A stretch of 64,000 nucleotides of DNA from Vibrio neptunius (GTDB taxonomy: Bacteria; Pseudomonadota; Gammaproteobacteria; Enterobacterales; Vibrionaceae). Positions 18,156 to 25,997 of this stretch are shown here, piece after piece. Position numbers and translations under genes: made by a program. The notes beneath the pieces are model-generated. The model saw only the letters and a list, made by a program, of their open reading frames with translations, made no database searches and was not told where the DNA came from. Within the stretch, counting starts at the first letter, position 1. The number at the start of each line of letters is the position of its first letter. The DNA lies in assembly GCA_019339365.1 (NCBI GenBank), contig CP079859.1, positions 1,488,001-1,552,000 of the forward strand, given 5' to 3'.

Positions 18156-18563
18156 GTGGTCATGCGACATCCAACACTTGTTCAGTTGCTTAGTAATATC
18201 ACTCAACAAACAGGGCTGCAGTTCGTGGTCCCTGACAGAGCTTATGCTAATAGTGCTATCCCTTGTTTCTATTCGACAGGTAATGGCTATCGGGTACTTG
18301 ATGAGATAGCACAGGCTTTTAGTATTTCTGATTACATCTGGCAGCAGCAAGGTAATGGACAAATATTTGTAGGTAGTTGGGCTGATAGTTATTGGGCAGA
18401 TAAACCAGCGACTATTCCTGTCAATATGCTCAATCCACACCAAGCCCAGAAGACGGCAACGATTCCTTGTACGCCACACTTTAAACCAGGTGTGATCGTG
18501 AATAGTCGTAAGCTTGCCACCGTTGAACATATAGGAACGGAGACGGTCATAACATGGACGTAA
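18156..18563 (+). pseudogene. Phage tail/baseplate hub protein, 5'-truncated
   Basis: 135 residues are readable from a GTG at 18156, which has no convincing ribosome site; the frame continues upstream to the deletion junction. The sequence (HPTLVQLLSNITQQTGLQF, then GYRVLDEIAQAF and IWQQQGNGQIFVG) looks like part of a myophage baseplate hub (gpD/Mu gp44 type), from memory. The gene ends by overlapping the start of the spike gene by 10 bp, the usual hub-spike arrangement. The missing N-terminal half suggests it is non-functional. Confidence 0.6.
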
Positions 18564-19291
18564 AAACAATTAAGCGTATTGTCTACCGACTATTCCCAGA
18601 ACTAACAGGTAACTGGCATTTATCTCAATTTGCAAAGGTCGTAGCATTGCCCGAACTACCGAAAGAGGGCGATTTATCAGAGCGTTTTTATCCTCACTAT
18701 GCCGCAGATGTTCAGTTACTTGATAGCAAGTTAGTTGAACGTAAAGATGTGCCAGTCATGCAAGCAGTACCTTTACCAGTGCCGGGTATTGGTGAACAAG
18801 CAGGGCGATTAGAACCGCCAGCAATTGGCGCAATAGTTGAACTTGGATTTGCTAATGGTGAACCTGATAAACCATTCATTCGAACGGTATTGGGGCTGGG
18901 CTGGAAGCTGCCAGCAATCAAAGCTGGTGAAAGTCGATACCAGCAAAGGCCTGGTGTTTACCACCACGTTGATCAGTCTGGTAACTTTCGCAGTATTACC
19001 GATAAATTGGCGCAATTGCACTGTAAGTTAAGAGAAGTTCGCGCAAGCACCGAGCAAGATTATCGTTCGCCTAAGACGTGGCTAGGTTCCGAAAGTGAGA
19101 ACGTACTCAACTTGCTAGGTGAGTTGATGCAAGTAGTCACTGATTTATCCGATACATGTGCAGCACATACACACACTAGCCCAGAAAGTGGAGCCCCAAC
19201 AACCGCGCCAATTCAATCGGCTACGTTTACTGGACATGGTAAAAGTAGTACTGGGCTAAAAGATAGACTTACGCCTATCACCAAATCTTAA
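18554..19291 (+). CDS. Phage tail spike/baseplate assembly protein (gpV/gp45-like)
   Basis: 245 aa. The central segment PGIGEQAGRLEPPAIGAIVE followed by FANGEPDKPFIRTVL has the character of the OB-fold of phage spike proteins, the needle tip of contractile tails. The C-terminal part (about 195-245) is Ser/Thr/His-rich (CAAHTHTSPESGAP, then TFTGHGKSS), typical of the spike tail region. The frame is intact with an ATG, and it overlaps the upstream hub gene. With the rest of the tail gone it is probably a relic. Confidence 0.65.
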   Translation: MDVKTIKRIVYRLFPELTGNWHLSQFAKVVALPELPKEGDLSERFYPHYAADVQLLDSKLVERKDVPVMQAVPLPVPGIGEQAGRLEPPAIGAIVELGFANGEPDKPFIRTVLGLGWKLPAIKAGESRYQQRPGVYHHVDQSGNFRSITDKLAQLHCKLREVRASTEQDYRSPKTWLGSESENVLNLLGELMQVVTDLSDTCAAHTHTSPESGAPTTAPIQSATFTGHGKSSTGLKDRLTPITKS

Positions 19292-19879
19292 TCCTTAACA
19301 CCCCACAGCAATACGCAGTCAATAGGCTGCGTTTCTTTTTGCATAAACCTCAGTGAACCGACATGTGGATAACAGCCGATGGATTGCCACGACAGCGAAC
19401 GACTAGATGACGTAAAAATCACTCCCCCTCCCCACCTGCGCGGTTTTTCGAACAGTTTTTTTGCAGTTTTTGAGTTATGAAAAATCAAGGCGTTAGAAAG
19501 CCAAGCGGATAAGGTGCAAAGCCTTTTGCTATAAGGGGGCGTGGGGGGGAAGTCCTCTCAAAATGGCTGATATAGCCCTATATAGAATTTCAGTCATTTC
19601 AGTTTTTTTCAGCAAATTGAAAAATTAACGATCAGAAAAGATCTAGTGATTGATTTTAAGTTATTGATAAATAATGGATGTTCTGTTTTTTGTCATTGTT
19701 TCAACGATCTGGAAGGGATTTTTAAAGATCTCTTTTGTGTCTTGTTAAGCTAGATAGGGCAAGGCTTGAAAGCGAATTTTGGAGAAACTATTTTTTTCAA
19801 TGAAGTTCAAGACTCATTGATAGCAAAGTAAATCGTAGGTAGCATAGCCTAAGGTACGTATTTATTTAGAGATTTAGGA
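19292..19879. other. Non-coding prophage segment between the spike gene and the acyltransferase
   Basis: About 590 bp with no supportable gene. It contains a G-rich block with a cos-like sequence (separate entry) and then increasingly AT-rich DNA that must include the acyltransferase promoter. A minus-strand open frame at 19288-19488 has no recognisable features. Confidence 0.5.
19538..19551 (+). other. Possible P2-type cos-like sequence
   Basis: GGCGTGGGGGGGAA closely resembles the cohesive-end core of P2/186-type phages, GGCG(A/T)GGCGGGGAAAGCA as I remember it. It lies after the tail genes and before the cargo gene, which would fit an HP1-like prophage order. G-rich runs can arise by chance, so this is tentative. 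Confidence 0.3.
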
Positions 19880-20932
19880 ATGCATTCAAGGGCAACACAG
19901 TATCTTCAGTCGTTAGAAAGCAATATAGAACAGTTCCAAAACAATACACTAGTGTTGCGTTTAGTTTTATCTATTGCTGTTTTTGTTAGTCACTTTTATG
20001 CAGTATATGGTTTACCAGAGCCGGGAATCCCGTTTGGAATTCACAGCTGGGGTTGGTATGCAGTCAATGCTTTTTTTCTTATTAGTGGTGTATTAATTTC
20101 TCAAAGCTACCGTAACCGAGACTTTATTTCTTTTGCGGTTTCTAGGGTGTTGAGAATCTATCCAGCTTACATTATAGCTATATTTTTTACTGTTTTAGCG
20201 GCCGTAGCTTTTACAGAACCAAGCCACGGTGGAAAAGCCATGCTATTAGAAGTTATTAATATAGTTACTTTAAACCTTGTGCCACTAACATTGTTCGAAG
20301 GGTCTATCTCTGGTGCTTGGGCAAACACTGCGATCCCAGGAGCCTTAAATGGCTCATTGTGGACAATTCCTTTTGAAGTGATGAGCTATATTTTTGTGAT
20401 TCCATTGTTCTTTGATCGCAACCTGAAGAAAGTAATTAAACTACTGCTGGCGGTAGTTTTTGTCTATGTAATGTCACATTCTCACGTTATTTCAACTGGT
20501 ATAAGATACGATCTTCTTAGAGTTTTTGGCTACTTTATCATAGGGATTGGAGTGTATGATCTAGTAAAAGCTAGAAAGTTAAATGCTAACATTATCATTG
20601 GATTAATAATTATTTATGTATGTGAGCCAATTATTAAGGAGTTCGCTGTCAATATAGTATTAACCGTAGCAACAATACATTTAGCTCTGTACTGGAAAAA
20701 ATTCTCTTTTATGAAGAATGATTACAGTTATGCGATCTACTTGTTTGCATGGCCAGTCACACAAATTATAGTTTCCAATTTTGACACCAGTGTTTATGTA
20801 GAGCTGCTATACGCAGCTGTTTTACTTTCATTATTGTCCTACGTAAGTTGGCATTATGTGGAAAAACCATCTCTCAGATTGAAACGTATCGGACTACAAA
20901 ATTGGTTCGTATTTCGTTCTACTAAGAGCTAA
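19880..20932 (+). CDS. Acyltransferase 3 family membrane protein (prophage cargo)
   Basis: 350 aa, about ten membrane segments. The N-terminal family motif with the catalytic-type His is RLVLSIAVFVSHFYAV (H38), and SRVLRIYPAY follows near residue 90; these proteins O-acylate surface sugars at the inner membrane. The gene is visibly more AT-rich than the core genes around it, lies between the tail remnant and attR, and has an intact frame, so it looks like a lysogenic-conversion (O-antigen or capsule modifying) gene. The substrate is not predictable. It could still be expressed although the phage is dead. Confidence 0.85.
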   Translation: MHSRATQYLQSLESNIEQFQNNTLVLRLVLSIAVFVSHFYAVYGLPEPGIPFGIHSWGWYAVNAFFLISGVLISQSYRNRDFISFAVSRVLRIYPAYIIAIFFTVLAAVAFTEPSHGGKAMLLEVINIVTLNLVPLTLFEGSISGAWANTAIPGALNGSLWTIPFEVMSYIFVIPLFFDRNLKKVIKLLLAVVFVYVMSHSHVISTGIRYDLLRVFGYFIIGIGVYDLVKARKLNANIIIGLIIIYVCEPIIKEFAVNIVLTVATIHLALYWKKFSFMKNDYSYAIYLFAWPVTQIIVSNFDTSVYVELLYAAVLLSLLSYVSWHYVEKPSLRLKRIGLQNWFVFRSTKS

Positions 20933-21102
20933 ATAGCGGCTTTGTTCAATTTGAGTTTACGGAGTGATGAAAAACGGTTTTTCGTTTTGGAGTTCAGAGA
21001 AGACGAACGAAGTACCACAAAGCTGTGGACATTTTGGGACAAAATCAATGTGGTGGGGTTTTATCTAGTTGTTTTAATTTAATTAAATATTAATTGCGCA
21101 AT

Positions 21103-21124
21103 AAGATCACATCTTAAACCATCC
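21103..21124. repeat. attR: 22-bp attachment-site direct repeat
   Basis: Second copy of the repeat found at 17841-17862, one mismatch. It falls in the displaced last codons of ycgN, which continue to a stop at 21137. Confidence 0.8.
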
Positions 21125-21137
21125 AGATAGAACTTAG
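21105..21137 (+). pseudogene. Displaced original 3' end of ycgN
   Basis: Reads D-H-I-L-N-H-P-D-R-T-stop in a frame that aligns exactly with the end of the intact gene ([14 protein letters not shown]). This is the host end left behind on the far side of the prophage. Confidence 0.75.
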
Positions 21138-21221
21138 CTTATAGCTCTTTGTGTCCACCCGCATAAAGTTAAGTGGGATCACTCAGATTAAATTAGGAGC
21201 GCCAATGGCGCTCTTTGTCGT

Positions 21222-21509
21222 TTATAGCTGGTCATAAAAGGTGATGGTTGGTTCCTGCTCTAGCAAACCTTCCAAACTGTCTAAAAGTTTGAGAAAGTGC
21301 GCCTGTTGGCAATGTTCTTCAAAAGCCTGTTTATCAGTGAACTGCTCCTGAAACATAAATATTGCCGGGTTGCTGCTGTCTATTAACAAGTCATAGCGTA
21401 GGCATCCTGGCTCATTTCGGGTCGGTTCTAGCATAGCAACTAACAAGGACTGCAGTACGCTTTCTTTGCCAGCTTTGGCGTGAAAAGTCGCGGTTAAGTT
21501 TATCATCAT
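21222..21509 (-). CDS. Antibiotic-biosynthesis-monooxygenase (ABM) domain protein
   Basis: 95 aa, one ABM/YgiN-like ferredoxin-fold domain: MINLTATFHAKAGKE, then LVAMLEPTRNEPGCLRYDLL and a C-terminal FEEHCQQAHF motif. Family members include quinol monooxygenases and heme-degrading enzymes; this one probably acts on a small quinone-like molecule or an unknown ligand. It forms a likely two-gene unit with the upstream glyoxalase I-like gene, 34 bp apart. It lies directly outside the attR side of the prophage. Confidence 0.85.
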   Translation of the reverse strand: MMINLTATFHAKAGKESVLQSLLVAMLEPTRNEPGCLRYDLLIDSSNPAIFMFQEQFTDKQAFEEHCQQAHFLKLLDSLEGLLEQEPTITFYDQL

Positions 21510-21543
21510 GTTTGCTCTGTAATTATCGATTGTTCGTTGTTAT

Positions 21544-21939
21544 TTACTGGTATCTTCCCTGACGTTGCAGGAATTCGATTTTGTATCCATCGGGATCGGT
21601 AATGAAAAAGAGAGTGGCGAGATCAATATTTTGATGCTGTATGGTTTTCATTTCAGAGGGATCCAGTCCAAGTGCATTGAGTTTATGATGTGTCCGATGA
21701 ATATCATCGACTGATACAGCAATATGCCCGTAGCCGTTCCCATGATGATAAGCTTCTTCTGTATCATGATTGTAGGTCAGCTCCAGTTCAAACTCAGTTT
21801 CGCGGTTGGCAAGATAGGTCAGAGTAAAACTGTCAAAAACGAATTGGTCTTTCACCTCTAATTCTAATGCGCTGCGATAAAATGCTATTGAAGTGGCTAG
21901 GTCTTTTACTCTTACCATAGTGTGAATGAGCCTTGTCAT
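21544..21939 (-). CDS. Glyoxalase I-like VOC protein
   Basis: 131 aa. It aligns well with lactoylglutathione lyase (GloA): MTRLIHTMVRVKDLATSIAFY at the start, FELELTYN in the middle, YGHIAVSVDD and DPDGYKIEFL near the end. All four metal ligands of GloA have counterparts (H6, E53, H72, E122). It could detoxify methylglutathione hemithioacetals, but the paralogue question is open, so I do not give it the gloA symbol. It is upstream of the ABM gene on the same strand. Confidence 0.85.
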   Translation of the reverse strand: MTRLIHTMVRVKDLATSIAFYRSALELEVKDQFVFDSFTLTYLANRETEFELELTYNHDTEEAYHHGNGYGHIAVSVDDIHRTHHKLNALGLDPSEMKTIQHQNIDLATLFFITDPDGYKIEFLQRQGRYQ

Positions 21940-22022
21940 TGTTACCTCCTGTTCTGTAGGCTGGAAGAATAAGGGGTAAATTTGAGCAGAAGGTAGTACC
22001 GGGGTACGACAATGAAAAGATT

Positions 22023-22328
22023 TTACTGATGGGTTATGAGCTGCTGCTTAACGGCTGCCATTACATCATCGGGCTGGCGAAGGTAGATTAGGCAAGCACA
22101 GCGAAGTAGGGAGGTGAAGTTTTTGATTTCCCCATTATATTTCAACGCTTCTGAGTAAATCGCGCTGATAAAGCGGGGTAGTGTCATAGATTGCTGTTGC
22201 GCGATGTCCTCTAAGATCTTCCAGAAACTGGCTTCGAGCTTAACACTGGTGGCGTGTCCATCGATTCGGATCGAACGGGCAATAATCTGATAGTTTTCTT
22301 GAGGTTGATTAGAGAATATTTCACACAT
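22023..22328 (-). CDS. Ribbon-helix-helix domain protein
   Basis: 101 aa. The central part IRIDGHATSVKLEASFWKIL followed by EDIAQQQSMTLPRFISAIY matches the RHH_4-type ribbon-helix-helix fold (a small DNA-binding domain) known from several proteobacteria. The target is unknown and there is no toxin partner next to it, so it is not an obvious antitoxin. The last 30 residues (LLRCACLIYLRQPDDVMAA) belong to the same short family. Confidence 0.75.
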   Translation of the reverse strand: MCEIFSNQPQENYQIIARSIRIDGHATSVKLEASFWKILEDIAQQQSMTLPRFISAIYSEALKYNGEIKNFTSLLRCACLIYLRQPDDVMAAVKQQLITHQ

Positions 22329-22404
22329 AATACGATGCTGATCGATGATAAACCATTATTTCTAACCTGCCCCTCAAAGCGAGTCAACATAAACTGACAC
22401 CATT

Positions 22405-22429
22405 AAAAAACGCCCCGTAGGGCGTTTTA
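22405..22429 (-). terminator. Alkaline phosphatase gene terminator
   Basis: AAAACGCCC/GGGCGTTTT stem. On the minus strand it ends in T6, 25 bp past the phosphatase stop. Confidence 0.8.
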
Positions 22430-22453
22430 TTCTATTGAAGCTTCAAAGTACGC

Positions 22454-24031
22454 TCATTTAACTTGTGTCTTGATGTATTCACCCAGCTCCGAGTGATGCA
22501 TGATTTTAGACACAGGAATAATGGCTTCTGCTGGCCCCCAAGCAAACACGTTTACTGGGGTATGTGTGTGCGTACCCGTGCCCCATACAATGTTTTGGCC
22601 AGTGGCCTGCTCACGTGCAAGCAGGTTACCGCGATCGTTATATGGGAAGAAGGCGTCGAAGTCGTTAATTGCCGGAACTTCCTCAACAGACAGATACTTA
22701 TGCCCTGCCAAGCGATATGGGTTAGGTTTGCTGGCAAGGACGTTCGCGGCTTGGCCAGAAGTTATTGGGAAGTCGGTATTTTTATTCACTAATTCGGCAA
22801 ATTTAGCTGCAGTTTGCTGATTTTTATCCAGCTTTTGGAACTCACTCACGATGCCGTAATAGCTCTTCTTCTGGTTGTATAATCCATCTAAGATCTGAAA
22901 TGCACCAAAGTTAAAGTTAGGAGCGTAACTACGCTCGGCAAAAGCTTCGCCATCACGTTGCTCTGGTTTTGGCAGATCCTGAGAGGAATAGCTGAAGCCA
23001 AAAGAGCCCGTTTCATGGTCAGCGGTGACGATGACAATGGTATCTTCACGGCCTTGTGCCCATTGATAAACAGTATTGACGGCTTCATCAAATTTGATCA
23101 TTTCATGCAGCATGGTGCCAGCATCATTACTGTGTCCCGCCCAGTCAATTTGGCCGCCTTCGACCATGAGGAAGAAGCCGTCTTCGTCCTTCGAAAGGAT
23201 ATCCAGCGCTTTATCTGTCATTTCTTTGAGGCTTGGTTGAGTACGCTTTGGATCATTTTTACTCACGCTATAAGCAATGCCGTCGTTCATACCAGAGTAG
23301 GAGAACAGGCCAAGCAACTTATCACCTTGCGCTTTTGCCATCATGTCACGGTTAAAGGCAAGTGAGTAACCGTCTTGCTGTGCTTCAGTGAGTAGGTTGC
23401 GGTCATCTTTACGCTTCGACTTAAGGTAAACATCGCCCTGAGTCAGTGTTTTTAACTGGTTGTATGTGTCGCCTTTGTCGTTGGTGGACTTTGGAATCCA
23501 GTGACGAAGGCCGCCGGATAGCATGACATCTGCTCCTGTTTCCAACATGTCAGATGCAATGTCATTCTCAAGAGAGCGATGAGGTTGGTGTGCGGCAAAT
23601 GAGGCTGGGGTTGCGTGAGTAAGGCGAGTATCAGAAACCAACCCGGTTGCTTTGCCCATGCTTTTAGCTTTTTCTAAAACAGTCTGAACATGGTTACCTT
23701 GAGAGTCGATACCAATGACCTCGGAGCCAGTATAAATACCTGTTGAAAGCATGGTTGCTGAACAAGCAGAGTCAACCACAATGGCATCTTCAGGGTGGGT
23801 CAGTGAGGAACCGATTACCCCTTCCTGAGCGAGTTTAAACAGTGCCGTTGGTTGACCTTGGTAAATGGAATTCGGGGCTTGATTGGCATAAGTTTCTAGC
23901 AGGCCAACCTGCTGTGGGCCCATTCCGTCACCAATCATTAGAATGACGTTCTTAATGTCTGCAGAAAGTGCATTAAAAGAGAGCGCAGAAGCCGCGGCTG
24001 CCGCGACAAGAGGTTTGGTTAAGTGCTTCAT
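22454..24031 (-). CDS. phoA: Alkaline phosphatase (periplasmic)
   Basis: 525 aa. A signal peptide (KPLVAAAAASALSFNALSA) precedes the mature start DIKNVILMIGDGMGP. The metal and catalytic motifs are IGDGMG, DSACSA (phosphoryl-accepting Ser at about residue 88), the metal site VEGGQIDWAGHSND and TADHETG. It dephosphorylates monoesters under phosphate limitation. The length and the several inserted loops match the Vibrio-type enzymes better than E. coli PhoA, so the symbol is by function. A Pho-box-like repeat lies upstream. Confidence 0.9.
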   Translation of the reverse strand: MKHLTKPLVAAAAASALSFNALSADIKNVILMIGDGMGPQQVGLLETYANQAPNSIYQGQPTALFKLAQEGVIGSSLTHPEDAIVVDSACSATMLSTGIYTGSEVIGIDSQGNHVQTVLEKAKSMGKATGLVSDTRLTHATPASFAAHQPHRSLENDIASDMLETGADVMLSGGLRHWIPKSTNDKGDTYNQLKTLTQGDVYLKSKRKDDRNLLTEAQQDGYSLAFNRDMMAKAQGDKLLGLFSYSGMNDGIAYSVSKNDPKRTQPSLKEMTDKALDILSKDEDGFFLMVEGGQIDWAGHSNDAGTMLHEMIKFDEAVNTVYQWAQGREDTIVIVTADHETGSFGFSYSSQDLPKPEQRDGEAFAERSYAPNFNFGAFQILDGLYNQKKSYYGIVSEFQKLDKNQQTAAKFAELVNKNTDFPITSGQAANVLASKPNPYRLAGHKYLSVEEVPAINDFDAFFPYNDRGNLLAREQATGQNIVWGTGTHTHTPVNVFAWGPAEAIIPVSKIMHHSELGEYIKTQVK

Positions 24032-24435
24032 CGAATTGTCCTTATTTATAAAAGCGTCCCGATTAAATCACTGTTACATTTCATATTTATTTCATCAATG
24101 TATTGATTTATAAAATTGATTTCATTGTTGGTTTCTGTGCCCACTGACACGAAAAAAGTAGAATAAAATAGGTTTTTTAATAGCAGGATACCCGTACATC
24201 AGCGGTATTCGATGTTTTGCAACAAGGTAAGACACACAATGCAAGGGGGTAGCAGTTGGACCGAACGCTACTGTTGTGTTAAGCCTTCATTGACGAGTGA
24301 GGGCCCTCAGTGCGTATTAATAATGTAACCTGTGTTGACTCTCGAGCATAACAGGGGGGCATAACGGGCGCAGCCTTTCCCCACCGTCACTGATTCGTTT
24401 CGGAGGAAGGGGAAAAGCCATCGAGCGGGTTCACT
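24032..24435. other. Intergenic region between phoA and a small hypothetical gene
   Basis: About 400 bp without a supportable gene. Near phoA it is AT-rich and carries a Pho-box-like repeat; further out it becomes GC-richer, with an imperfect inverted repeat around 24380-24420 (GCCTTTCCCC / GGGGAAAAGCC). That repeat lies just past the 3' end of the next minus-strand gene and could act in its transcription stop. Confidence 0.4.
24078..24095. promoter_or_regulatory. Possible Pho-box-like repeat upstream of phoA
   Basis: ATTTCAT-ATTT-ATTTCAT: two 7-bp direct repeats separated by 4 AT-rich bases (11-bp period), each matching 5 of 7 positions of CTGTCAT. The spacing is right for PhoB; base agreement is only moderate and the repeat reads away from phoA. 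Confidence 0.3.
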
Positions 24436-24792
24436 CTATATTAGCGCGAGAAGTATTCCGCCCACTGTTGCCGCGGCGGAAAGGTATTGCCCCGCAGAGT
24501 AAGCGCCATCGTCTTCTTCTTTGATTTCGTCAGGTTTATCAATGCCTAACGCACCATGGGTGAAAGATTCTACCTGCTCGCCAACCGTCTTATTGGCTTT
24601 TTCAGCAGCTTTCGCTTCTTTATCAATTTCCTGCAAAGCGGCAAGCAACGCTTTTCCTTCATCAGAAAGCGTGACTTTATTTTGCTCCACTTTAAGCGGC
24701 GCAGAGCCATTATTTGACTCACTTTGATTCGCTTGAGGTTTGACCTGCTGGGCTGGTGTCAGCTTTGCTGGCTCCATTCCTACTGGTGTCAT
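24436..24792 (-). CDS. Hypothetical protein, unknown function
   Basis: 118 aa. The N-terminal half is rich in Gln, Ser and Pro and looks disordered (about 1-35); an amphipathic, Ala/Lys/Glu-rich helix follows (VTLSDEGKALLAALQEIDKE), then an acidic stretch (DKPDEIKEEDDG) and a C-terminal hydrophobic segment (YLSAAATVGGILLALI) that could anchor it in a membrane. A recognisable start (AAGGAGA before ATG) and continuous reading support a real gene. I recognise no family. Confidence 0.6.
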   Translation of the reverse strand: MTPVGMEPAKLTPAQQVKPQANQSESNNGSAPLKVEQNKVTLSDEGKALLAALQEIDKEAKAAEKANKTVGEQVESFTHGALGIDKPDEIKEEDDGAYSAGQYLSAAATVGGILLALI

Positions 24793-24994
24793 AGCGATCT
24801 CCTTACATCATCCTCATGGAATATATCGACCAATGAGCGAAAAACTTGTGCAAAATATGTCGATTTTGTATGAAATATATTCAAGCACAAAGTGTGCCTG
24901 ATTTACACATTGCATATCAAAACAGTGCTATTGGTTGGATTTTTATGATGTGGATTCAAATTATCGTATCATAGTCAGCAAAATCAATGCCGTC

Positions 24995-25921
24995 TTAAAG
25001 ACAAGATAAGTCTTGGTTTCTTTTTGTTAGACGGTGGTAAGCCTTCATTTGATTCTCCATTTGTACATATCGTACAGGAGGAACGAGGACCTTTAGCTGG
25101 TAATCTCGGCTATCAGATATGACGTCCTCTGTCGGAGTGATCACTACAACATTCAAATCCGGCTTTCTAGAGAGAATTGAGGCCTTTGTGCCTAACCCGT
25201 CTTCGATGTGAAATTTACCGGCAAGATGGATGATCTGCTTGGAAGGGTTCTGTTCAAGATAACGAATCATACTTTCAGCCATAGTTTCATCCCATGTCAC
25301 TTGAGCGGAAAACTGTTTTTCTGTTTGTTCAGGTTTGCCGTGGTGCATCGACGCCATAAATTTATCTTTGTATGGGCTGGGGGCGACATCGATGGTCTCG
25401 GCCACATAAGCGCGCTGTTCAGGGGTAAGCTTTTCAAGGTAATCAAGTCCTTGCCGCCCAATGCAACGCACTATTGGCTTGGGGGCATTGGCGGCGATAA
25501 CATCGATCTGATTGGCTTTAGCCAGCTCAACCAATGGGCGATAGTCACTTTCATAATTTGGCCAGGCGCTAGCGCTCTTAATCAGCATTTGTTCACCAAT
25601 TTCACCCGCTAGGTACTGATTGATAATACTTTGGCTGTCGCGAGAGAATTGCTCCATAGAGACAGCGACATCATGGCCTTGTGAAATAAGCGCTTTGACT
25701 AGGTCGGTTTGAAAGCGATGAACACCTGAATGGGTATGCCATTCTCCCACCAAAATGATGTCTGCGTTTTGAATGTCTTTACCAAAACGACTTAAAGACA
25801 CGGCTTGAGCGTCGGGGGTGAAGAGTTGGTAATCGTAGAAACTGGTCACTTCTTGATGAGTTGCCGTTGAACAAGCTGACAAGGTCAGGCAAGCCAAAGA
25901 TACAGTGAGAAGTTTGCGCAT
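24995..25921 (-). CDS. ChaN-like haem/iron-associated lipoprotein
   Basis: 308 aa. A lipoprotein signal ends at the lipobox LSAC (C17). The core starts with the ChaN-family motif IILVGEWHTHSGVHRFQ and contains VAVSMEQFSRDSQ, SPYKDKFMASMHHG and HLAGKFHIEDGLG, which carry conserved His/Glu residues. ChaN homologues bind haem in the outer-membrane iron-uptake setting. The Fur-box-like sequence directly upstream (25979-25997) supports iron control. The gene lies just past rlmA on the same strand. Confidence 0.88.
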   Translation of the reverse strand: MRKLLTVSLACLTLSACSTATHQEVTSFYDYQLFTPDAQAVSLSRFGKDIQNADIILVGEWHTHSGVHRFQTDLVKALISQGHDVAVSMEQFSRDSQSIINQYLAGEIGEQMLIKSASAWPNYESDYRPLVELAKANQIDVIAANAPKPIVRCIGRQGLDYLEKLTPEQRAYVAETIDVAPSPYKDKFMASMHHGKPEQTEKQFSAQVTWDETMAESMIRYLEQNPSKQIIHLAGKFHIEDGLGTKASILSRKPDLNVVVITPTEDVISDSRDYQLKVLVPPVRYVQMENQMKAYHRLTKRNQDLSCL

Positions 25922-25978
25922 AACAGGCCTCCTAAATATGATGCGAGCATACTAATGGAGGCAGCAAGATAACTCAAT

Positions 25979-25997
25979 CTAAATGAGAATTATTATC
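25979..25997. promoter_or_regulatory. Fur box upstream of the chaN-like gene
   Basis: The 19 bases match 14 of 19 positions of the Fur consensus GATAATGATAATCATTATC (conserved half AATGAGAAT...ATTATC). It lies about 58 bp before the chaN-like start and overlaps the 3' end of rlmA. Confidence 0.6.

Larger units (their letters stand above)
17841..21124. mobile_element. Decayed prophage integrated in the ycgN 3' end
   Basis: About 3.3 kb bounded by the 22-bp direct repeat. In order it holds attL, an integrase C-terminal remnant (minus strand), a truncated tail-hub gene, a tail-spike gene, a cos-like sequence, an acyltransferase gene and attR. Most of the phage (repressor, replication, capsid, most tail genes, lysis) is gone, apparently through one deletion near 18140. 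The hub/spike type and the order int...tail...cos...cargo...att suggest a P2/HP1-like myophage; that classification is inference. Confidence 0.78.

Noticed and set aside
18132..18569. 145-residue minus-strand open frame
   Set aside because: It is the shadow of the hub remnant on the other strand and has an unnatural composition.
22023..22328. Antitoxin of a toxin-antitoxin pair
   Set aside because: The ribbon-helix-helix protein has no toxin-sized partner on either side.
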